Assembly: GCF_018866325.1 (NCBI RefSeq) | Contig: NZ_CP076457.1 | Coordinates: 1,895,001 to 1,959,000, forward strand | Direction of reading: 5' to 3' | Length of the DNA: 64,000 nt | From: Streptomyces sp. YPW6 | Lineage (GTDB): Bacteria; Actinomycetota; Actinomycetes; Streptomycetales; Streptomycetaceae | Shown here: in pieces, positions 25,321 through 37,290 of the stretch | Position numbering within the stretch: the stretch's first letter is position 1 | Layout of the letters: every line of letters begins with the position of its first letter | The notes under the pieces: generated by a model | Seen by the model: the letters and a program-made list of their open reading frames with translations, nothing else | Told to the model about the DNA's origin: nothing | Database searches by the model: none | Made by a program: the position numbers and the translations under genes

Positions 25321-26862
25321 ATGCCGTCGTACCTCACCCCCGGTGTTTACGTGGAGGAGGTGCAGTCCGGAGCACGGCCCATCGAGGGAGTCGGCACCGC
25401 GGTCGCAGCCTTCGTCGGCTTCGCGGGGACGGGGCCCTTCCACCGGCCGACGCTGGTGACCAACTGGGACCAGTACGTGCAGACGTTCGGCGCCTTCACG
25501 GCCGACACCTACCTGGCGCACGCCGTCCACGGCTTCTTCGCCAACGGCGGGGGCGCGGCCTACGTCGTGCGCATCGGCGGCCCCGCCCAGGGCGCCGACC
25601 CCGCCGGCCAGGGGTCCGTCGCCCCGGCGCCCGCACCCGTCGCCCTCGGCGGCTTCCTGGTCGCCGCCAAGCCCGGCACGGGCGACGGCCTCTCCGTGGA
25701 GATCGCCGACGCCGAGGGCGAGAACCCTCCGGAGGACCGCTTCCGGCTGCTGGTGCGCCAGGGCGGCAAGGCCGTGGAGACGTACGACGTCTCCACCCGC
25801 AAGAACGTCAAGGGCTATCTGGTCACCCAGGCCCGCGACTCCAAGCTGATCCAGGTCACCGAGCAGCCCGGCACCGCGCAGAGCCGCCCGGAGAAGCAGA
25901 CCGTGGCCCTGGCCCCCGCGACGGCGGCCGCGCCCGGCAACGGCGTGGCCCGGCTCGACGCCTCCGAGTACGTGGGCGACGCCGCCGAGCGCACCGGGTT
26001 CGCCGGTCTGGAGGCGATCGACGAGATCACGATGGTCGCCGTCCCGGACCTGATGAGCGCCTTCCAGCGCGGCGACATCGACGCCGAGGGCGTCAAGACC
26101 GTGCAGCTCGCGGTCATCGCGCACTGCGAGCAGATGGGCGACCGTGTCGCCGTTCTCGACACCCCGCCCGGCATGAACGCCCAGCGCGTCCGCGCCTGGC
26201 GCAACGAGGACGCCGGCTACGACTCCCGCTACGCCGCCCTCTACTACCCGTGGGTCAAGGTCTTCGACCCGGCGAGCGGCCGCAACTCCCTGGTCCCGCC
26301 GAGCGGTCACGTGGCCGGCGTGTGGGCCCGCAGCGACAACGAGCGCGGCGTGCACAAGGCCCCCGCCAACGAGGTGATCCGAGGAGCCGTCGACCTGGAG
26401 ATCCGGCTCTCCAAGGGCGAGCAGGACCTCCTCAACCCGATCGGCGTCAACTGCGTGCGCGCCTTCCCCGGCCGCGGCATCCGGATCTGGGGCGCCCGTA
26501 CCCTCTCCTCCGACCCGGCCTGGCGCTACCTCAACGTCCGCCGCCTCTTCAACTACCTGGAGGAGTCCATCCTCCTGGGCACCCAGTGGGTGGTGTTCGA
26601 GCCGAACGACGACCGCCTCTGGTCGAGCATCCGGCGCAACGTCACCGCGTTCCTCACCGAGGAGTGGCGGCGCGGCGCGCTGTTCGGCCGCACCGCCGAA
26701 GAGGCGTTCTACGTGCGGTGCGACCGGAGCAACAACCCGCAGGATTCGATCGACCTCGGTCAGGTCGTCTGCGAGATCGGCGTGGCGCCGGTGAAGCCCG
26801 CGGAGTTCGTGATCTTCCGGCTCTCGCAGTTCTCGGACAGCACCAGCCTCGTCGACGAGTGA
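25321..26862 (+). CDS. CIS contractile sheath protein
   Basis: This 513-residue protein is a phage tail-sheath family member. It polymerises around the inner tube, and its contraction drives the tube forward. The start MPSYLTPGVYVEEVQSGARPIEGVGTAVAAFVGFAGTGPF is the classic sheath N-terminus. The conserved C-terminal half (PSGHVAGVWARSDNERGVHKAPANEVIRGAVDLE, then LNPIGVNCVRAFPGRGIRIWGARTLSSDPAWRYLNVRRLFNYLEESI) is complete. A middle insertion of about 130 residues (residues 90-220) is usual for the long CIS sheaths. ATG 25321 has AAGGAG upstream. It is the first gene of the structural operon and is followed by the tube gene. Confidence 0.96.
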   Translation: MPSYLTPGVYVEEVQSGARPIEGVGTAVAAFVGFAGTGPFHRPTLVTNWDQYVQTFGAFTADTYLAHAVHGFFANGGGAAYVVRIGGPAQGADPAGQGSVAPAPAPVALGGFLVAAKPGTGDGLSVEIADAEGENPPEDRFRLLVRQGGKAVETYDVSTRKNVKGYLVTQARDSKLIQVTEQPGTAQSRPEKQTVALAPATAAAPGNGVARLDASEYVGDAAERTGFAGLEAIDEITMVAVPDLMSAFQRGDIDAEGVKTVQLAVIAHCEQMGDRVAVLDTPPGMNAQRVRAWRNEDAGYDSRYAALYYPWVKVFDPASGRNSLVPPSGHVAGVWARSDNERGVHKAPANEVIRGAVDLEIRLSKGEQDLLNPIGVNCVRAFPGRGIRIWGARTLSSDPAWRYLNVRRLFNYLEESILLGTQWVVFEPNDDRLWSSIRRNVTAFLTEEWRRGALFGRTAEEAFYVRCDRSNNPQDSIDLGQVVCEIGVAPVKPAEFVIFRLSQFSDSTSLVDE

Positions 26863-26924
26863 CCCTCTCGGCCCCTTCCCCCAACCCGCAGCACGACCGC
26901 AACCGGAACAGGTGACACACAGTC

Positions 26925-27365
26925 ATGGCAGAGGGCGACGCTCTTTCCACGCACATCTTCGGCGTCCAGCTCGGCGGCTATCTCGTGGAGTCCATCCAGG
27001 AGATCAGCGGCATGACCGTCGAGGAGGAAGTCGTCGAGGTCCGTCAGGTGACCGCCGACGGCAAGCAGATCATCCGCAAGCAGCCGGGCGCCCGGCAGGC
27101 GGGCGAGGTGACGATCACCCGCGGGCTCGACAAGAGCAGCGAGTTCACCACCTGGATCAAGGAGACCCTCAACAACGGGGCCGTCGACACCGCCCGCCAG
27201 AACCTCACCATCGAGATCAAGGACTCGACCGGTGAGACCGTGCGCCGCATCCAGCTGATGCAGGGCTGGGCCTCCAAATGGGAGGGCCCCTCCCTGAAGG
27301 CCGGCGAGTCCAGCGCGGCGACGGAGACGGTGACCATCACCTTCGAGGAGATCGTGGTCGAATGA
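26925..27365 (+). CDS. CIS inner tube protein (gp19-like)
   Basis: This 146-residue protein has the tail-tube fold: STHIFGVQLGGYLVESIQEISGMTVEEEVVEVRQVTADGKQIIRKQPG, GEVTITRGLDKSSEFTTWIKETLN and SKWEGPSLKAGESSAATETVTITFEEI. Hexamer rings stack to make the rigid tube inside the sheath. It is 62 bp after the sheath gene, the standard order. A second, different tube-type protein is encoded at 31497-31922. This copy is likely the bulk tube subunit because it is next to the sheath gene. It overlaps the next gene by four bases. Confidence 0.93.
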   Translation: MAEGDALSTHIFGVQLGGYLVESIQEISGMTVEEEVVEVRQVTADGKQIIRKQPGARQAGEVTITRGLDKSSEFTTWIKETLNNGAVDTARQNLTIEIKDSTGETVRRIQLMQGWASKWEGPSLKAGESSAATETVTITFEEIVVE

Positions 27366-27865
27366 GGCGCCGGACCGTTACGCCGGGGGCCGGGCTCGAA
27401 GAGACCCTGGACAACCTGGCCGCCGCGACCGCCACCCGCCAGGAGGCCCCGGCCGCCGAGGCGCCCGCCCGCGCGCCCCGGCGCGAACGGGAATCGCTCC
27501 AGACGGAGTTCACCTTCGAGCTGCCGCGCGGGTACGTCGACGACGAGGGCCGGGTGCACCGGAACGGCACCATGCGGCTCGCGACGGCCCGGGACGAGCT
27601 GAAGCCCCAGATCGATCTGCGGGTGAAGGAGAACCCGGCGTACCTGTCCGTGGTGCTGCTGGCCCAGGTGATCACGCGGCTCGGCCCGATCACCGACGTC
27701 CACACCGGGATCGTCGAGCGGATGTACGCGACCGACGTGGCGTTCCTCCAGGACTTCTACCGCCGGATCAACAGCGAGGGCCACACGCACGCCGCGGTGA
27801 CCTGCCCGCTGTGCCAGGGGTCGTTCGAGGTGGACCTCTCGGGTGGGCGCCTGGGGGAATCGTGA
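27362..27865 (+). CDS. CIS small protein in the tail-assembly-chaperone position
   Basis: 167 residues from ATG 27362, overlapping the tube gene stop (ATGA). The first 45 residues are Ala/Arg rich and probably disordered. The core (LQTEFTFELPRGYVDDEGRVHRNGTMRLATARDELKPQIDLRVKENPAYLSVVLLAQVITRLGPITDVHTGIVERMYATDVAFLQDFYRRIN) is conserved in tailocin and CIS loci. It ends with a CPLCQG motif that might bind metal. Position after sheath and tube, and overlap with a tiny gene (27862-28020), mirror the pair of tail assembly chaperones in contractile phages. That role is inferred from synteny. Confidence 0.7.
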   Translation: MRRRTVTPGAGLEETLDNLAAATATRQEAPAAEAPARAPRRERESLQTEFTFELPRGYVDDEGRVHRNGTMRLATARDELKPQIDLRVKENPAYLSVVLLAQVITRLGPITDVHTGIVERMYATDVAFLQDFYRRINSEGHTHAAVTCPLCQGSFEVDLSGGRLGES

Positions 27866-28020
27866 CGTACGCGCTTCCCCGGCTGCGGGAGGAGATCGCG
27901 TACGTCGCCTACCACTTCCATTGGCAGCGTGAGGACATTCTCGACCTCACCCACGGCGAGCGTCAGCAGTGGGTGCGGGAGATAGCGCGGATCAACACCC
28001 GCGTCAACGAAGGCGGGTGA
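27862..28020 (+). CDS. Small CIS protein (DUF6760-like), 52 residues
   Basis: The GTG at 27862 overlaps the previous stop (GTGA). The product, LPRLREEIAYVAYHFHWQREDILDLTHGERQQWVREIARINTRVNE, is amphipathic helical and matches the short DUF6760 proteins regularly found in this place in CIS loci. In phages the equivalent short gene is the second tail-assembly chaperone and bears a helical W/H-rich motif for sorting proteins to the membrane or tail. No membrane segment is present here. Function is inferred from position. Confidence 0.75.
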   Translation: MTYALPRLREEIAYVAYHFHWQREDILDLTHGERQQWVREIARINTRVNEGG

Positions 28021-28024
28021 TCGT

Positions 28025-31447
<3,423 letters not shown>

Positions 31448-31496
31448 CGGCTCCCGCCCCACCCGTACGACCGACCGCAGAGAAGACGAGAGACGC

Positions 31497-31922
31497 ATGA
31501 CCGACAACATCTTCGCGACGAGCGTGTTCTTCACGCTCGCGATCGGCGGCAGCGACCTGGGCGCGTTCCACACCTGCTCGGGGCTGGGCGCCGAGGTGGA
31601 GATGGAGACGTACGCCGAGGGCGGCAACAACGGGTTCACCTGGCAGCTGCCGGGGCGGATCACCTGGACGAACATCACGCTGACCCGGCCGGTGACCACC
31701 GACACCCTCAAGATCGCGCGCTGGCTGAACGACACGATCCAGCGGGTCGAGCCCAAGGACGGCGAGATCGTGGCGTTGCGCCCCGACCTCAGCCGGATCA
31801 TCAGCTGGCAGGTCCACGGGATCGTGCCGGTGCGCTGGCAGGGACCGTCCTTCGATCCGGCCAACTCCCAGGCGGCGGTCGAGACGCTGGAGATCGCCCA
31901 CGAGGGTCTGGAGCCTTCCTGA
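31497..31922 (+). CDS. Second CIS tube-family protein (tube initiator, Afp5-like)
   Basis: This 141-residue tail-tube domain protein reads NIFATSVFFTLAIGGSDLGAFHTCSGLGAEVEMETYAEGGNNGFTWQLPGRITWTNITLTRPVTTDTLKIARWLNDTIQ. It differs clearly from the bulk tube protein (26925-27365). In Afp/PVC-type particles a second tube paralogue forms the first ring joining the tube to the baseplate hub. Its place directly before the LysM adaptor gene fits that. ATG 31497 is preceded by GAAGACGAGA. Confidence 0.87.
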   Translation: MTDNIFATSVFFTLAIGGSDLGAFHTCSGLGAEVEMETYAEGGNNGFTWQLPGRITWTNITLTRPVTTDTLKIARWLNDTIQRVEPKDGEIVALRPDLSRIISWQVHGIVPVRWQGPSFDPANSQAAVETLEIAHEGLEPS

Positions 31923-31988
31923 CACCTGCCTGACAGGCACCAGCGCATCGGCCGGCAACGGCACCGGACCACAGGAAGGAGGAACGCG

Positions 31989-32711
31989 ATGTCACCCGCA
32001 TTCCGCGCGAGCCGCGCTCGCGCCCAGCTCACCGTCATGGAACCGCCGTCCGCCGTCGGCGCCAGACCCGGCGGCACGCTCGCCCGCCTCACGTTGCAGT
32101 TCAACCCCGCCAGGCTCTCGCTGAGCAAGAGCACCGAGTGGCGGCGCACCCCGTCCCGGATGGCCGGGCAGTCCGCGCTGCCCGAGTTCGTCGGCAGCGG
32201 GCCCCGCTCCCTGTCGCTGGAGGTGTTCCTCGACGCGACCGCCACCCACGACAACTCCGTGGAGAAGGCGGTGGAACAGCTGATGACCGCCTGTGTCCCC
32301 ACCCCCAGCAGTCTGGCCCGCAAGACACCCGCCAGCCCCTGGGTTCGCTTCGACTGGGGGACGTCGAAGACGACCTCCTTCGACGGCGTGCTCTCCAACC
32401 TCTCCGTCTCCTACACCCTGTTCGACGTCGACGGGAAGCCGCTGCGCGCCACGTGCTCCCTCTCCATCGAGGAGGCGAGCGTCGACCCGGCGGGGCAGAA
32501 CCCCACCTCGGGTTCGAAGGAGGCGCGGCGCACGCACCGGGTGGTGGCCGGGGACAGCCTGCCGCTGCTGGCCTGGCGGGAGTACGGCGACGCCACCGCG
32601 TGGCGCACCATCGCGTACGCCAACGACATCGACGACCCGATGCGGTTGACGCCCGGCCAGGAACTCCTGGTGCCCGGTCGCGAGGACCGCCCGGCGGAGG
32701 GCGGCCGATGA
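31989..32711 (+). CDS. CIS LysM-containing hub adaptor (Afp7/gp53-like)
   Basis: 240 residues. The first 160 (ARLTLQFNPARLSLSKSTEWRRTPSRMAGQSALPEFVGSGPRSLSLEVFLDAT) are the adaptor domain that links inner tube and spike. Residues about 178-230 (RRTHRVVAGDSLPLLAWREYGDATAWRTIAYANDIDDPMRLTPGQELLVPG) are a LysM-like module found at the end of these tail proteins. AGGAAGGAGG lies just upstream of ATG 31989. Its stop overlaps the next ATG by four bases. The LysM in such adaptors is usually structural rather than peptidoglycan-binding. Confidence 0.9.
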   Translation: MSPAFRASRARAQLTVMEPPSAVGARPGGTLARLTLQFNPARLSLSKSTEWRRTPSRMAGQSALPEFVGSGPRSLSLEVFLDATATHDNSVEKAVEQLMTACVPTPSSLARKTPASPWVRFDWGTSKTTSFDGVLSNLSVSYTLFDVDGKPLRATCSLSIEEASVDPAGQNPTSGSKEARRTHRVVAGDSLPLLAWREYGDATAWRTIAYANDIDDPMRLTPGQELLVPGREDRPAEGGR

Positions 32712-34492
32712 CCGGGAAGGAAGCCCCCGGCCGCTCGTTCGCCGCCGACCCGATCATCGAGGCCCCGGCCGAGTTGCCGGCCGCCTGGGCCGCCCAGCTG
32801 GTGAGCTGTGTCGTCGACGAGAACGTGGGCCTGCCGGACACGGCCGTCCTGATGTACCGGGACCCCGACCACACCTTCCTCACCACAACCGGCATCACCA
32901 TGGGCACCCCGCTCACCATCTCGGTGGTGACCGTGCAGGACCGGGGGCGCGAGCGGCTGTTCACCGGAGAGGTCACCGCGATCGAGCTGGACACCGACAC
33001 CACCGGGTCGTTCACCGTCGTCCGGGCGTTCTCCCGGGCGCACCGGCTCCAGCGCGGCCGGAAGGTGGTGGCGTACCGCAACATGAAGACGGCGGACATC
33101 GTCCGCAAGGTCGCCGCCGGGGCGGGCCTGGCGGTCGGGCGGGTCGAGGCCGCGCCGGTCACGTACAAGCAGCTGACCCAGCCGAACGTGTCGGACTGGG
33201 AGTTCCTCCAGCACCTCGCGGCCGGGAGCGGCGCCACCGTCCGGGTCGACGACCGGGGCCGGTTGCAGTTCACCCGACCGGACCCGGCCTCCTCGGCCCC
33301 CTCGCCCTCGACGTCCGCCACGCGCGACCCGATGGTCCTGGAGTACGGGAACAATCTGCTGGCCCTGCGCGCGGTGCTGACCGGGGCCGACGGGTCCGAC
33401 AGCGTGGAGGTGCGCGGCTGGAACGTCGACACCAAGACCCGGCTGTTGGCGCGGCAGCAGTCCGTGCGCAGCGACACCGTCGCCCCGGGGATGAGCCCGT
33501 CGGAGGCGGCGGGCGTCTTCGGCTCCGGCGGTTCCCGGACGACGGTCGCGGACACCCCGTACCGCACCCAGGCGGAGACCCGGGCCGTGGCCGGGGCGCT
33601 CGCCGCCTCCGTCAGCGCCGGGTTCGGGGAGGTCGAGGCGGTGGCGTACGGGAATCCGCAGCTGCGGGCGGGCGCGCCGGTGGCGCTGGGCAACGTGGGG
33701 CCCGCGTTCTCCGGCCGCTACACCGCGACCGCCGCGCACCACGTCCTCGAACCGGACACCGGCTACCGCACGACGGTGATCGTCAGCGCCTCGCCGGACC
33801 GGTCCCTCGCGGGGCTGACCGCCGGCGCGAACGCCCCCGCGCGCGGCCCGCGCATGCCGGGCCTGGCGATCGGGGTGGTCACCGACATCCGGGAGGAGGG
33901 CCAGGGGCAACGCGGCTGGGTGCGGCTGAAGTTCCCCTGGCTCGACGACAGTTACGTCACCGACTGGGTGCGTACCGTGCAGTGGGGCGGCCAGGGCGGT
34001 GGCGGGGTGTTCAGCCCCGAGGTCAACGACGAAGTGCTCGTCGGGTTCGAGCAGGGGCTGCTGGACAGCCCGTACGTGCTCGGCGGGCTCTACAACGGCG
34101 TCGACAAGCCCTCCCCGCACGACGTCCCTCTCGTCGACCCGACCAGCGGGAAGGTCAACCGGCGTTCTCTGGTGTCGCGTTCGGGGAACCGGCTGGAGCT
34201 GCTGGACGCGCCGCGCGGTCCGGCGGGGGTGCGGATCGCCACCGGCGACCGGCGGCTCGACGTGGTCCTCGACGAGAAGAAGGGCGAGATCACGCTGACC
34301 GTCAAGTCACCCGGTGGGGCGCGGAAGTTGAGCTCCGTGACGTTGTCCGCCTCGGGCATCACGCTCGACGCGGGCACCACCGGTGACGTGAACATCAAGG
34401 GCCGCTCGGTGACCGTCAACGGCACGACGGGAGTCACGGTCGACGGCGGACTGCTCGCCGTCCTCAAGGCCAAGCTCATCAGAATCAACTGA
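32708..34492 (+). CDS. CIS spike protein (VgrG/gp27-gp5-like, Afp8)
   Basis: 594 residues from ATG 32708 (ATGA overlap). The N-terminal gp27-like hub domain runs from about residue 25 (AAQLVSCVVDENVGLPDTAVLMYRD) to about 375 and includes VTYKQLTQPNVSDWEFLQHLA. A gp5 OB-fold follows (GLAIGVVTDIREEGQGQRGWVRLKFPWLDDSYVTDWVRTVQWGGQGGGGVFSPEVNDEVLVGFEQG). Then comes a beta-helix needle (SRSGNRLELLDAPRG, DVVLDEKKGEITLTVKS, VTLSASGITLDAGTTGDVNIKG). It forms the trimeric puncturing spike. No extra enzymatic domain is fused at the C-terminus, so any effector must be separate. Confidence 0.95.
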   Translation: MTGKEAPGRSFAADPIIEAPAELPAAWAAQLVSCVVDENVGLPDTAVLMYRDPDHTFLTTTGITMGTPLTISVVTVQDRGRERLFTGEVTAIELDTDTTGSFTVVRAFSRAHRLQRGRKVVAYRNMKTADIVRKVAAGAGLAVGRVEAAPVTYKQLTQPNVSDWEFLQHLAAGSGATVRVDDRGRLQFTRPDPASSAPSPSTSATRDPMVLEYGNNLLALRAVLTGADGSDSVEVRGWNVDTKTRLLARQQSVRSDTVAPGMSPSEAAGVFGSGGSRTTVADTPYRTQAETRAVAGALAASVSAGFGEVEAVAYGNPQLRAGAPVALGNVGPAFSGRYTATAAHHVLEPDTGYRTTVIVSASPDRSLAGLTAGANAPARGPRMPGLAIGVVTDIREEGQGQRGWVRLKFPWLDDSYVTDWVRTVQWGGQGGGGVFSPEVNDEVLVGFEQGLLDSPYVLGGLYNGVDKPSPHDVPLVDPTSGKVNRRSLVSRSGNRLELLDAPRGPAGVRIATGDRRLDVVLDEKKGEITLTVKSPGGARKLSSVTLSASGITLDAGTTGDVNIKGRSVTVNGTTGVTVDGGLLAVLKAKLIRIN

Positions 34493-34553
34493 TCCTCCAG
34501 ATAAGCCTCCTGACCTCTCCCGTCCCCCTTCCACAGCAAGGAGAACCCCGGCC

Positions 34554-34871
34554 ATGCCCCCCGCAGCCCGCACGGGCGACAGCACCGCCCACGGCGGACT
34601 CATCGGCACCCCGCCCCCGGGCGCGGTCGCCGTGGCCACCGTGCTCATCGGCGGCCGGCCCGCGGCCGTCACCGGGAGCCTGCACGGGTGCGTCGTCCCC
34701 CCGCACGCGGCGCTCGGCCCCGGCAACGTGATCATGCCCAACCCCGCCGCCGCGATCGGCGGCGTGGTGCTGATCGGCGGGCTGCCCGCCGCCCGGATGG
34801 GCGACAGGACCACCTGCGGAGCGCCCGTCGTCAGCGGTGCGTTCGACGTCCTGATCGGGGGCCCGGTGTGA
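34554..34871 (+). CDS. PAAR-type spike tip protein
   Basis: This 105-residue protein carries the PAAR-like repeat pattern: MPPAARTGDSTAHGG, LIGGRPAAVTGSLHGCV, IMPNPAAAIGGVVLIGGLPAARMGDRTTCGAPV and SGAFDVLIGG. It would cap the spike trimer with a sharp cone and usually holds a metal through His/Cys; H13, H44, C46 and C89 are available. GCAAGGAGAA precedes ATG 34554. Its stop overlaps the gp25 gene (GTGA). It is a plain tip without an attached toxin. Confidence 0.93.
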   Translation: MPPAARTGDSTAHGGLIGTPPPGAVAVATVLIGGRPAAVTGSLHGCVVPPHAALGPGNVIMPNPAAAIGGVVLIGGLPAARMGDRTTCGAPVVSGAFDVLIGGPV

Positions 34872-35329
34872 GCGGCGACGGATACGCCGGACGCGGCGGC
34901 GGATTCATCGGGCGCGGCTGGGGCTTCCCGCTGCGGACCGGGCCGACGGGCGGTATCGCCCTGGTCGAGCGGGACAAGGAGATCGAGGAGGCCATCGGGT
35001 TGATCCTCGGCACCGCGCCGGGCGAGCGGCCGATGCGCCCCGAGTTCGGCTGCGGCATCCACGAGTACGTCTTCGCGCCCGGCGACGGGGCGACCGCCGG
35101 GCGGATCGCGCAGGAGGTCCGCACTTCGCTGGAGCGGTGGGAGCCGCGGATCGAGGTGACGGACGTGGTGGTCGCGTTCGACGCGGTCGAGGAGGGCACG
35201 CTCTACATCGACGTGCACTACACCGTGCGGGCCACCAACGACCTGCGCAACCTGGTCTTCCCCTTCTACTCGATCCCGTCGCCCGAGAGCCCGGCGGCGC
35301 GGACCGCCCGGGAAGCGGGGAGGCTCTGA
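34868..35329 (+). CDS. CIS baseplate wedge protein (gp25-like)
   Basis: 153 residues from GTG 34868. The gp25/GPW domain is complete: GWGFPLRTGPTGGIALVERDKEIEEAIGLILGTAPGERPMRPEFGCGIHEYVFAP, with the EPR-like core PEFG, then VRTSLERWEPRIEVTDVVV. gp25 starts sheath polymerisation on the baseplate. The N-terminal Gly-rich SGDGYAGRGGGFIGR is an extra tail. It overlaps the PAAR gene by four bases and the baseplate J gene by one. Confidence 0.94.
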   Translation: MSGDGYAGRGGGFIGRGWGFPLRTGPTGGIALVERDKEIEEAIGLILGTAPGERPMRPEFGCGIHEYVFAPGDGATAGRIAQEVRTSLERWEPRIEVTDVVVAFDAVEEGTLYIDVHYTVRATNDLRNLVFPFYSIPSPESPAARTAREAGRL

Positions 35330-37290
35330 TGGCCCTGCCCTCCCCGAACCTGGACGACCGGCGTTTCCAGCAACTCGTCGACGAGGCCAAGCGGTTCGTC
35401 CAGCAGCGCTCCCCCGAGTGGACCGACCACAATGTGTCCGACCCCGGGGTCACGCTGATCGAGACGTTCGCGTACCTGGTCGACCAGTTGCTGTACCGGC
35501 TGAACCGGGTGCCCGACAAGAACTACGCGGCGTTCCTCGATCTGCTGGGCGTGACGCTGTTCCCGCCGACCGCGGCACGGGCCGAGATCGACTTCTGGCT
35601 CTCCGCGCCGCAGCCGGAGACCGTGCACCTGCCCGCCGGTACGGAGGTGGCCACCGTGCGCGGTGAGACCGGGGAGCCGGTGGTGTTCTCCACCTCCGAC
35701 GACCTGCCGGTCGTGCCGAGTTCGCTGGTCCGGCTGGTGACCGCGCCGGTCGCGGGGGAGCAGACGGACCGCACGGCGCCGCTCGGTGCGGGCAAGGACA
35801 TCCCGTGCTTCCAGGCGCGGCCGGAGCCCGGTGACGCCCTGCTGTTCGGGCTGCCGACGGCCGTGCCCCGGTGCATCGTCGCCGTGCGGCTCGACAGCCG
35901 CGTGGAGGGCGTGGGCGTCGACCCGCGGCAGCCGCCCCTGGTGTGGGAGGCGTGGGACGGAGCCCGCTGGGTGGCCTGCGCGACCGGCACCGACTCCACC
36001 GGCGGCCTCAACCGGCCCGGCGAGGTGGTGGTGTTCGTCCCGGCCGGGCACACGGCGTCCGTGGTGGCGGGGACCCGGGCGGGGTGGCTGCGCTGCCGGG
36101 TGACCGCCCCGGAGCCGGGCCAGCCGTTCTACTCGGAGTCGCCGACGATCCGGGAGGCCGAGGTGTTCACGGTCGGCGGCACGACGGCGGCCGAGCACGC
36201 GGAGACCGTCCTCGACGTGCCCCTCGGGGTGTCGGAGGGCGTGGCGGGGCAGCGGTTCACGGTGGGCCGGGCGCCGCTGCTGCTGGACGGGGACCCGCCC
36301 ATCGTCCAGGTGTCGGCCGACGAGGGCTGGCAGGACTGGACCCCGGTCGAGCACTTCGGCGCGTCCGGCCCCGGTGACCGGCACGTCCGGGTCGACGCGG
36401 TGGCCGGGGAGTTCGCGTTCCCGCCGGAGGTGCGGGAGGCGGACGGCACGATGCGCGCGTACGGGGCGGTCCCCGAGAAGGGCGCCCGGCTCCGCGTGGC
36501 GCGCTGCCGCACCGGAGGCGGGTCGGCCGGGAACGTCGCCCGGGGGGCGATCTCCGTGCTGCGCAGTTCGGTGCCGTACGTCGCGAGCGTGAACAACCGC
36601 GAGGCGGCGAACGGCGGGGTCGACGGGGAGACCGTGGAGAACGCGAAGGTGCGCGCGCCCGCCATCCTGCGGGTGCAGGAGCGGGCGGTCACCGCCGAGG
36701 ACTACGAGCTGATCGCCCGGGAGGCCGCGCCGTCCCTGCGCCGGGTGCGGTGCCTGCCGGCCGTGCCGGGCGAGGCGGGTGCGGTACGGGTGCTGGTGGT
36801 GCCGGACGCGGTGGCCGACGAGGACGGGCAGGTGCGGTTCGAGCAGCTGATCCCGTCGGAGGCGGTGCTCGCCGCGGTCACCGAGCGGCTCGACGAACGG
36901 CGCCTGGTCGGAACCCGGCTGATCGTCGAACCGCCCGCCTACCAGGGCGTCACGGTCGTCGCCCGGCTGGTGGCCGCGCCCGGTGACGTCGACCGGGTGC
37001 GGGCCGAGGCCCTGGAGGCGCTGTTCCGCCACATCGACCCGTTGCGGGGCGGGGCGGACGGGCGGGGGTGGCCGTTCGGCAGGCCCGTGCAGTACGGGGA
37101 GGTCTTCGCCGTGCTCCAGAACGTGGAGGGAGCGGGGCTCGTGGAGGACGTCCGGCTGTTCCCGGCGGACCCGATCACGGGGCGGCGCGGGGCGGCGGCG
37201 GACCGGGTCGACGTCGCGCCGGGGGCCCTGGTCTTCTCGCACCAGCACCAGGTCGTGGTCACCGCGGGCGGGGCCGGAGGTGCCGCATGA
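35329..37290 (+). CDS. CIS baseplate J-like wedge protein (gp6/Afp11-like)
   Basis: This 653-residue protein is the large wedge subunit. It opens with LPSPNLDDRRFQQLVDEAKRFVQQRSPEWTDHNVSDPGVTLIETFAYLVDQLLYRLNRVPDKNYAAFLDLLGV, the typical baseplate J N-terminus of CIS. The middle holds beta-rich domains. The C-terminal part (NREAANGGVDGETVENAKVRAPAILRVQERAVTAEDYELIAREAAPSLRRVRCLP) is the core J domain. It forms the iris-like ring that triggers sheath contraction. Start ATG 35329 overlaps the gp25 stop (TGATG), and its stop overlaps the next ATG. Confidence 0.95.
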   Translation: MALPSPNLDDRRFQQLVDEAKRFVQQRSPEWTDHNVSDPGVTLIETFAYLVDQLLYRLNRVPDKNYAAFLDLLGVTLFPPTAARAEIDFWLSAPQPETVHLPAGTEVATVRGETGEPVVFSTSDDLPVVPSSLVRLVTAPVAGEQTDRTAPLGAGKDIPCFQARPEPGDALLFGLPTAVPRCIVAVRLDSRVEGVGVDPRQPPLVWEAWDGARWVACATGTDSTGGLNRPGEVVVFVPAGHTASVVAGTRAGWLRCRVTAPEPGQPFYSESPTIREAEVFTVGGTTAAEHAETVLDVPLGVSEGVAGQRFTVGRAPLLLDGDPPIVQVSADEGWQDWTPVEHFGASGPGDRHVRVDAVAGEFAFPPEVREADGTMRAYGAVPEKGARLRVARCRTGGGSAGNVARGAISVLRSSVPYVASVNNREAANGGVDGETVENAKVRAPAILRVQERAVTAEDYELIAREAAPSLRRVRCLPAVPGEAGAVRVLVVPDAVADEDGQVRFEQLIPSEAVLAAVTERLDERRLVGTRLIVEPPAYQGVTVVARLVAAPGDVDRVRAEALEALFRHIDPLRGGADGRGWPFGRPVQYGEVFAVLQNVEGAGLVEDVRLFPADPITGRRGAAADRVDVAPGALVFSHQHQVVVTAGGAGGAA

